From an uncultured Ruminococcus sp. (GTDB taxonomy: Bacteria; Bacillota; Clostridia; Oscillospirales; Ruminococcaceae): a stretch of DNA of 35,568 bases. A program made the position numbers and the translations under genes. Below the pieces are notes generated by a model. That model was not told the origin of the DNA. It ran no database searches and saw nothing but the letters and a program-made list of their open reading frames with translations. The stretch's first letter is position 1, and each line of letters begins with the position of its first letter. The stretch lies in contig CAMKMD010000043.1 in assembly GCA_946413815.1 (NCBI GenBank), positions 1 to 35,568 on the forward strand, read 5' to 3'. This document shows positions 30,296 to 35,568 of this stretch, piece by piece.

Positions 30296-33025
30296 ATGAG
30301 TATCTTCAATCTTTCAGAAAATCCTCCGACCCTGAGCCATGACTGGCAGATTTTCCAGCAGTTCATGGGCAATATCGGCGCCTTCACCTATCTTGCAAGG
30401 GAAAAGGCCGCTTATCTCGATGAATCGGCGTGCAGGATGCTCTCTTGCTCAGGTTCAAGGCTCAATGAATTCGAGTTCTTCAACCTGCTCGAAAAGATCT
30501 CCAAAAGCCCGGTCGAAGGTCAGAAGCACATCTACCGCTTCACCAACAACAATATCACAAAGTACATCAAAATGAATATCTACGAGAGCAGTGAGGAATG
30601 GCTCGGCTTCGTACAGGACTTCACAAGACAGTTCACCGAACGCTCCGAACTCAGCTCCTTTGTGGATTATGACCCGATTACACGCCTGCCCTCCTATCCG
30701 TCATTCTCTCAGACGGTCAGGAAGCTTCTCCCGGATGTCCAGTCATGCTGTCTGGCTACCCTCTACATCAACGGTATCGAGAAACTCGGCTCATTCCTCA
30801 CCGTTGACAGCACCAACAGCTGCATAACATCCGTAGCTGAGGCGCTCAAGGGGTTCACCGGCGAGAATGTCATAATGGGAACGAAATCAAATTATGAGTT
30901 ATTTGTATTCTTCCGCGACTGCGACAAGATGCAGATATACAATCTCCTCAACAGCATGGATGAGGCTGTGCAGAACTGCGTGCTCACTGACGATTTCGGT
31001 GAGATAATCGACATTTCCGACAAGAGCAGCCTCTCACTCTCCATCGGCTGTTCCTCCTACCCTGATGAGGCCTCCGATTTCAATATGCTCGTGAACTATT
31101 CGGAGTTCGCTCTCTATGAGGCAAGGACAGACCGCCGGCACGTCATCAACTGGTTCTCCGAGGAGAACTACATCCGCGAGAAGGATTCCTACAAGAACGC
31201 TCAGCTCTTCTCACGTATCGTTCAGGATAATATGCTGATGTACTGTCTCCAGCCCATAATCGAGACCCAGACGGGAAACATCGTCGCCTATGAAGCCCTT
31301 ATGCGCACTACAGGCGATATCAAGATGGCACCCCGCCAGATCCTTGCGATCGCCGAGAGCCAGAGCAACCTCTACGCCATTGAGAAGCTCACATTCTTCA
31401 ACACCATGAAGCTGCTGAGTGAGAATCAGCAGTTCTTCACGGAGCGAAAGCTGTTCATAAACTCCATGGCTACAAGTCTCCTCTCGGATGACGACTTCAA
31501 CGAGCTCTACCTCACATACGGAGAGCTGCTTGAAAAGATAGTCATAGAGATAGTCGAGGACAGCGCGGCAAACAAGGATGCTATCGAGACCCTCCGCAAG
31601 CGCTGCGCCTTCATGCACGCTCAGCTTGCTATCGATGATTACGGAACCGGCTATTCCAACAGCTCCAACCTGCTGAAATACTCGCCGGACTACGTCAAGA
31701 TAGACCGTTCGCTCATAAGTGATATCCAGAACGATATGAAGAAGCAGCAGCTCGTTACTCAGATCATAGAGTTCTGCCGTGACAATCAGCTCATCTCCCT
31801 TGCTGAGGGCGTGGAGACCGCTCAGGAGATGAAGACTGTGATCAGGCTCGGCGTTGACCTGGTGCAGGGATACTACACCTCCAAGCCAAAGCCGGTATTC
31901 CTCGACAGCATCTCCAAGGATATCAAGGACGAGATCATCAGGACCAATCTTGAATCCCGCCACAGCGGCATGAAGAAGATATATGCCGCAAGGAACGATC
32001 AGGAGATCGACCTCCTGAAGCTGGCACTTGAGAAGTATACTGATATACATATCTATCAGAGCAGCCTCACCATCGTCGGCGACCCTGATAAGCAGGTAAA
32101 GATGAATATCTCCGTAATGGATAACCATACCTGCGACCTCACCATTAAAAACGTGAATATCACCAGCGGCAACAGCAAGCCGACGATCACAGTCGGTGAG
32201 TACGCACGCCTCAGACTTAACGTCAGCAAGAATAACCGCATCAGCTATTCCGGCATCAGCGTTCCTATGGGAAGCCAGTTTGAGCTCACCGGCAAGGGTA
32301 ATCTTGTCATAGACTGCAACGCCTCGGAAGGCATCGGCATCGGTACCGACTTTGATCACAGCTACGGCGATATCACTGTGGATATGGCCGGCTCGCTTGA
32401 GATCATCTGCAACAGCACAGAGACAGTCTGTATCGGCGGCGGCATGAATGAGGATGAATCTGATATCAAGCTCAGGGCCGGAAAGGTAAAGATCAATATG
32501 TATACCCACAACGGTCTTGCAGTCGGCAGCTACAACGGCGATGCCCGTGTTGATATCTCCGAAGGATGCGAAGTCGATATCACATTCTCCGGCATCAACG
32601 TTGTCGGCATAGGCAGCTGCAGGGGTATAGCGACTGTCACCTCAAATGCTATGGTAACTCTCTCCGGAACAGGCGCTCAGGCAGTCGGCATCGGAGCACT
32701 CAACGAAGGTGAGGGCAGCGTTCTCGTTACAGGCGGAAGGATAAGCATCAAGATGCGTGCGGCCCGTCAGACCTGTATCGGCGCTATCGGCGGCAGCGTG
32801 AACACCAAGATACGCAGCGCCGAGATAATCATAGACTCCGAGGGTGACGACGCTACCGGCATCGGCGACGCTCAGGGAAACGGAAATGTTTCCATCATCG
32901 ATTCCAAGCTGAATCTGCGTATGTACGTCGGAAACCCGCTTGATATAGGAAGCGCATCCGGCGACACGGAGATAACCGGCTCGGATATCTATTCGCTCGT
33001 CAACAACCAGCGTATCCAGCACTGA
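30296..33025 (+). CDS. EAL c-di-GMP phosphodiesterase with degenerate GGDEF and C-terminal glycine-rich beta-solenoid
   Basis: A 909-residue protein. The start MSIFNLSENP has GGAG at 6 nt; the earlier ATG at 30233 has none. Residues 15-115 look like a PAS-type sensor. Residues 120-285 are a GGDEF-like domain whose signature reads SNYEL (198-202), so cyclase activity is not expected. The EAL domain (about 300-540) keeps the catalytic set: Glu333 in YEALMR, Asn389, Glu418, Asp447/Asp448 in DDYGTG, Lys468, Glu504 in AEGVE, Gln524, predicting c-di-GMP hydrolysis. Residues 575-900 form a beta-solenoid with eight GIG-like turns at 679, 712, 742, 771, 798, 827, 855 and 883. There is no signal peptide or membrane helix, so it is probably cytoplasmic. 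Such solenoids are usual on surface proteins, making this fusion odd. Confidence 0.88.
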   Translation: MSIFNLSENPPTLSHDWQIFQQFMGNIGAFTYLAREKAAYLDESACRMLSCSGSRLNEFEFFNLLEKISKSPVEGQKHIYRFTNNNITKYIKMNIYESSEEWLGFVQDFTRQFTERSELSSFVDYDPITRLPSYPSFSQTVRKLLPDVQSCCLATLYINGIEKLGSFLTVDSTNSCITSVAEALKGFTGENVIMGTKSNYELFVFFRDCDKMQIYNLLNSMDEAVQNCVLTDDFGEIIDISDKSSLSLSIGCSSYPDEASDFNMLVNYSEFALYEARTDRRHVINWFSEENYIREKDSYKNAQLFSRIVQDNMLMYCLQPIIETQTGNIVAYEALMRTTGDIKMAPRQILAIAESQSNLYAIEKLTFFNTMKLLSENQQFFTERKLFINSMATSLLSDDDFNELYLTYGELLEKIVIEIVEDSAANKDAIETLRKRCAFMHAQLAIDDYGTGYSNSSNLLKYSPDYVKIDRSLISDIQNDMKKQQLVTQIIEFCRDNQLISLAEGVETAQEMKTVIRLGVDLVQGYYTSKPKPVFLDSISKDIKDEIIRTNLESRHSGMKKIYAARNDQEIDLLKLALEKYTDIHIYQSSLTIVGDPDKQVKMNISVMDNHTCDLTIKNVNITSGNSKPTITVGEYARLRLNVSKNNRISYSGISVPMGSQFELTGKGNLVIDCNASEGIGIGTDFDHSYGDITVDMAGSLEIICNSTETVCIGGGMNEDESDIKLRAGKVKINMYTHNGLAVGSYNGDARVDISEGCEVDITFSGINVVGIGSCRGIATVTSNAMVTLSGTGAQAVGIGALNEGEGSVLVTGGRISIKMRAARQTCIGAIGGSVNTKIRSAEIIIDSEGDDATGIGDAQGNGNVSIIDSKLNLRMYVGNPLDIGSASGDTEITGSDIYSLVNNQRIQH

Positions 33026-33030
33026 CAGAA

Positions 33031-33058
33031 AGAGCCGGACGCCTGAAACTCCGGCTCT
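33031..33058 (+). terminator. Hairpin between the EAL gene and ychF
   Basis: AGAGCCGGA (33031-33039) pairs with TCCGGCTCT (33050-33058). There is no long T-tract, so termination is probably partial. Confidence 0.5.
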
Positions 33059-33091
33059 CTCAATATAAGAAAAGAAAGGTTTTGTAAAAAT

Positions 33092-34186
33092 ATGAAGTTA
33101 GGCATGGTCGGCCTCCCGAATGTAGGCAAAAGCACACTCTTCAACGCTCTCACCAACGCAGGTGCAGAGTCCGCAAACTATCCCTTCTGCACCATCGAGA
33201 AGAACGTGGGTATCGTTTCTGTACCCGATGAAAGACTCGATAAGCTGGCAGAGATGTATGACCCGGACAAGTTCACTCCGGCTACCCTTGAATTCGTTGA
33301 CATCGCAGGTCTCGTAAAGGGTGCATCCAAGGGTGAAGGACTCGGCAACAAGTTCCTTGCGGATATCCGTGAGGTGGACGCTATCGTACACGTTGTGCGC
33401 TGCTTCGAGGATGCCAACATCGTTCACGTTGACGGCAGCATCAATCCCCTCCGCGACATAGAGACTATCAACCTCGAGCTGATATTCTCCGATATAGAAA
33501 TGGTAGACCGCCGCATCGACCGTGCAAAGAAGGCCGCCAAGAGCGACAAGAAGTATCTTGCTGAGGTGGATTTCCTTGAGAGACTCAAGGAGCATCTCGA
33601 GAACGGCAAGTCGGCAAGAGGCTTTGATTTCACTGACGAGGAGCGTGAGATGATAAAGTCCACTCCCCTGCTCTCCGCAAAGCCCGTCATCTATGCTGCC
33701 AACCTCAGTGACAGCGACTTTGCAAACAATATCGATACCAACGAGAACTACCTTAAGGTCAAGGCACTTGCAGAGGAGGAGCACTCCGCTGTACTTCCTA
33801 TCTGTGCACAGACCGAGGCTGAGATAGCCGAAATGGACGAGGAGGACAAGAAGATGTTCCTCGCCGAGCTGGGTCTTGAGGTATCAGGTCTTGACCGCAT
33901 CATCAAGGAGGGATACGCTCTGCTCGGTCTTATCTCCTTCCTCACAGCAGGCAAGCAGGAGGTACGTGCATGGACTATCACCCGCGGCACTAAGGCTCCG
34001 CAGGCTGCCGGAAAGATACATACCGACTTCGAGAAAGGCTTCATCCGTGCCGAGGTCATCTCCTATGACGACCTTATGGAATGCGGTACTATGGCCGCCG
34101 CTAAGGACAAGGGACTTGTTCGTCTCGAAGGCAAGGAATACGTGATGCAGGACGGAGATATCGTCGTTTTCCGCTTCAATGTCTGA
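33092..34186 (+). CDS. ychF: YchF/OLA1 family redox-regulated ATPase
   Basis: A 364-residue P-loop protein of the Obg group that prefers ATP and associates with ribosomes. The P-loop is GLPNVGKST at residues 6-14, followed by NYPFCTIEKNVGIV, VDIAGLVKGASKGEGLGN (G3) and the nucleotide-specificity region KPVIYAANLSD. The coiled-coil insert and C-terminal TGS domain (about 280-364, LISFLTAGKQEVRAWTITRG) give the usual length. AAAGG precedes the ATG. Confidence 0.96.
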   Translation: MKLGMVGLPNVGKSTLFNALTNAGAESANYPFCTIEKNVGIVSVPDERLDKLAEMYDPDKFTPATLEFVDIAGLVKGASKGEGLGNKFLADIREVDAIVHVVRCFEDANIVHVDGSINPLRDIETINLELIFSDIEMVDRRIDRAKKAAKSDKKYLAEVDFLERLKEHLENGKSARGFDFTDEEREMIKSTPLLSAKPVIYAANLSDSDFANNIDTNENYLKVKALAEEEHSAVLPICAQTEAEIAEMDEEDKKMFLAELGLEVSGLDRIIKEGYALLGLISFLTAGKQEVRAWTITRGTKAPQAAGKIHTDFEKGFIRAEVISYDDLMECGTMAAAKDKGLVRLEGKEYVMQDGDIVVFRFNV

Positions 34187-34190
34187 TAAG

Positions 34191-34455
34191 CGCCCTCTTT
34201 AAGGGCGATGTCTGCATAGTAGTTTATACGTGCTATCGGGGGAAACCTTTCTGAGGAAAGGTTCCTCTGACGGAGGCGGTCCCCTCTGTCGCTGCGCGAC
34301 ATCTCCCCACACTGTGGGGAGTCACCCCCGTCCCCCTTTCCAAAGACTTTCAATGAATTTTGGCCCATAGGTCTAAAGACCTATGGGCCAAAATTAGCTG
34401 GAAGTTTTCGGAAAGGAGTTTGAGGAAAACCCTTTTGAAAAAGGGTTTTCCTCAA
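34191..34455. repeat. Second cluster of intergenic palindromes
   Basis: This fills most of the 330-bp gap after ychF. It holds CGCCCT/AGGGCG just after the stop, AACCTTTC/GAAAGGTT (about 34247-34264), GTCGC/GCGAC, CTCCCCACA/TGTGGGGAG (34303-34321), a perfect 19-bp inverted repeat with 2-nt spacer (34356-34374 and 34377-34395), and a perfect 17-bp inverted repeat with 2-nt spacer (34420-34436 and 34439-34455). It resembles the cluster at 20242-20400. No gene is seen. Some hairpins may end transcription of ychF and of the convergent gene. Confidence 0.8.
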
Positions 34456-34516
34456 TAGAATGTGCAAAAGCTGCTATACAGACACCGCCTTCAAGGAGGG
34501 CATTTTTCAGGTGTTG

Positions 34517-35365
34517 TTATCCTACAAAGTCGGTGCCGGAGAAATCGCCGTTTATGTTGGCATCAAGCTCGAAAGCATGACCGCCGAAAAGATCGCCTTC
34601 CTCGAAATAATAAATTCTGATGCTGCCGTCTTCTTCTATGGCGAGATCGGAGAAGCTGAGCATCTCCATGAGTTCCTCTTCGGTGAAGGGCTCGTCACGC
34701 AGCTCCCATTCATTTACCATGTCTATATTCTCTTTGGCGACGTACCTGCGGAAGCGGTCGTCCCAGCCGGGGATATCGGCGGCGAGAGTTCTGAGGTGCT
34801 CCAGAGCCTTGCTGGCTGTATCTCCGTCAACGCAGTCAGTCCCGAGAGTTACGGATTTCTTTTCACCGAGCCAGTCTATCTCTCCCTCGAACCATGAATA
34901 CTGCCTGTCGAGGTCGAACCGGCCAAGCTCCGGATCGTCGATGAATACAGGCTTTTTATACTTTTCAAGAAGCTTGTCAAGGCGTGGATCGGAGAGGCCG
35001 TCATCTATAACATCGGAAACTACGATATTATACAGGTAGCCCTTCGGCTTCTCTCCGAACACGGCATAGCCGCGGATATGATAGATGTTGTTGCTGAAGA
35101 AATCAAAGCCCCAGCCGCGTCCGCGTCCGTTATCGTCTTTTATCAGCCAGTGAAGGACACCTTTGCCCTCATGCATCTCTCCGGTGCTGAGGTCAACCAC
35201 CGCAACAGCAGTAGTTGTCGGATGGAGAATCTCATCAGAACATACAAGAGCACCGTTTGTGTCAACGACGGTGAGGAAGATGAATTCCTTTTCCTCACGC
35301 GGCATTTTGTACTTGTCAATCAATTCTTCAAATGCTTCGCCGGATGTGATAACATATTCATTCAT
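34517..35365 (-). CDS. DUF2262 domain protein
   Basis: A 282-residue soluble acidic protein. The start MNEYVITSGEAF has GGAGG at 9 nt; the frame continues upstream to 35395 without a signal. Residues about 150-275 match the DUF2262 look: RQYSWFEGEIDWLGEKKSV, TLGTDCVDGDTASKALEHLR, PGWDDRFRRYVAKE, then SIRIYYFEEGDLFGGHAFEL. The N-terminal half (FIFLTVVDTNG, WLIKDDNGRGRG) contains a Trp/Tyr-rich beta region. No function is known. It stands alone with its own promoter. Confidence 0.75.
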   Translation of the reverse strand: MNEYVITSGEAFEELIDKYKMPREEKEFIFLTVVDTNGALVCSDEILHPTTTAVAVVDLSTGEMHEGKGVLHWLIKDDNGRGRGWGFDFFSNNIYHIRGYAVFGEKPKGYLYNIVVSDVIDDGLSDPRLDKLLEKYKKPVFIDDPELGRFDLDRQYSWFEGEIDWLGEKKSVTLGTDCVDGDTASKALEHLRTLAADIPGWDDRFRRYVAKENIDMVNEWELRDEPFTEEELMEMLSFSDLAIEEDGSIRIYYFEEGDLFGGHAFELDANINGDFSGTDFVG

Positions 35366-35420
35366 GGCAATTAACCTCCGCTTTTTTGATATCATGGTTT
35401 TACACAGTGTTCTGACAGTG

Positions 35421-35438
35421 AACAGTTCGTTTACTGTT
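35421..35438 (-). promoter_or_regulatory. Dyad in the leader of the DUF2262 gene
   Basis: AACAGT-N6-ACTGTT lies about 15-30 bp downstream of the predicted -10, a fitting place for an operator. The symmetry is exact over 6 bp per side. No regulator is identified. Confidence 0.35.
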
Positions 35439-35453
35439 TTGATTTATGATTTT

Positions 35454-35482
35454 ATTATACACTACGGAGACAGGGATGTCAA
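35454..35482 (-). promoter_or_regulatory. Sigma-A promoter of the DUF2262 gene
   Basis: On the minus strand TTGACA (35482-35477), 17-bp spacer, TATAAT (35459-35454), both perfect matches to consensus. Confidence 0.85.
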
Positions 35483-35490
35483 CAAAAAAA

Positions 35491-35568
35491 GAGCAGCATC
35501 GGGGATGCTGCCGCAGTCTGTCAAAAAACCTATATCTACTTAGGGGACGCCCTCTCTTGCAGGGCGTC
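35491..35568. repeat. Palindromes at the right edge
   Basis: GCAGCATC/GATGCTGC (about 35492-35512) with a GGG loop; read on the minus strand it is followed by TTTTTTT, so it may terminate a gene arriving from the right. GACGCCCT/AGGGCGTC (about 35546-35568) closes the window and looks like the start of another intergenic repeat. Confidence 0.5.

Noticed and set aside
31211..32509. A 432-residue minus-strand frame inside the EAL-solenoid gene
   Set aside because: Antisense to a gene with clear catalytic motifs; composition rich in Leu, Val, Asp and Ala is typical of shadow frames and no motif is visible.

Overview
The window looks like a chromosomal segment of a Gram-positive anaerobe of the Clostridia, most likely Ruminococcus or a close relative in the Oscillospiraceae. 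This rests on strong GGAGG ribosome binding sites, sigma-A promoters with 17-bp spacing, a four-gene sodium-pumping decarboxylase operon with a separate biotin carrier, a dockerin-like calcium loop, BspA-type leucine-rich repeat proteins, and palindrome-rich intergenic repeats. No species name can be given from the sequence alone.

Region 1 (1-~6180) is visibly AT-rich and is the right-hand end of an integrated mobile element. It holds a truncated Cro/C1-type HTH gene, a second XRE-type regulator on the minus strand, a primase-helicase of the phage/plasmid D5 type on the plus strand, a roughly 490-bp non-coding stretch with a strong hairpin, a 38-residue minus-strand ORF, and a large serine recombinase. 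Between the regulator and the primase lies an array of five palindromic AACTATAGTT-like boxes spaced 31-34 bp apart. The boxes could be operators for the regulator, iterons for the primase, or both. The left end of the element lies outside the window. The right junction is probably between the recombinase stop and degV.

Region 2 (6184-13724) is almost entirely minus-strand core genome. The order of transcription is: a repeat-rich zinc-ribbon/LRR protein, a second zinc-ribbon/LRR protein, pyrK, pyrD, a papain-like lipoprotein, ruvX; then trmL and degV. A 57-residue YtxH-like gene runs the other way. The LRR-to-ruvX genes are tightly spaced and probably form one transcript from a promoter at 13696-13724.

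Region 3 (13797-28757) is mostly plus-strand. It starts with a membrane-anchored clostripain-family (C11) peptidase. Next comes the oadA-oadG-biotin carrier-oadB operon, in which carboxybiotin decarboxylation drives sodium export. After a palindrome cluster and a strong promoter there is a long collinear run: MscS channel, metallophosphoesterase-like protein, two FAD oxidoreductases, an SDR epimerase, a GNAT acetyltransferase, a small NrdD-tail-like protein, a secreted coiled-coil/half-dockerin protein and rsmA. Several of these genes overlap by 4 bp.

Region 4 (28732-35568) has a small palindromic inverted-repeat element between two identical terminator hairpins, a YhfC-type membrane protease and tRNA-Pro(GGG) on the minus strand, an unusual EAL phosphodiesterase fused to a glycine-rich beta-solenoid, the YchF ATPase, a second palindrome cluster, and a DUF2262 protein on the minus strand. 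The most unusual items are the phased palindrome array (1145-1283), the EAL-solenoid fusion (30296-33025), the 13-unit 42-bp coding repeat (about 12815-13360), and the nested inverted-repeat elements between genes.
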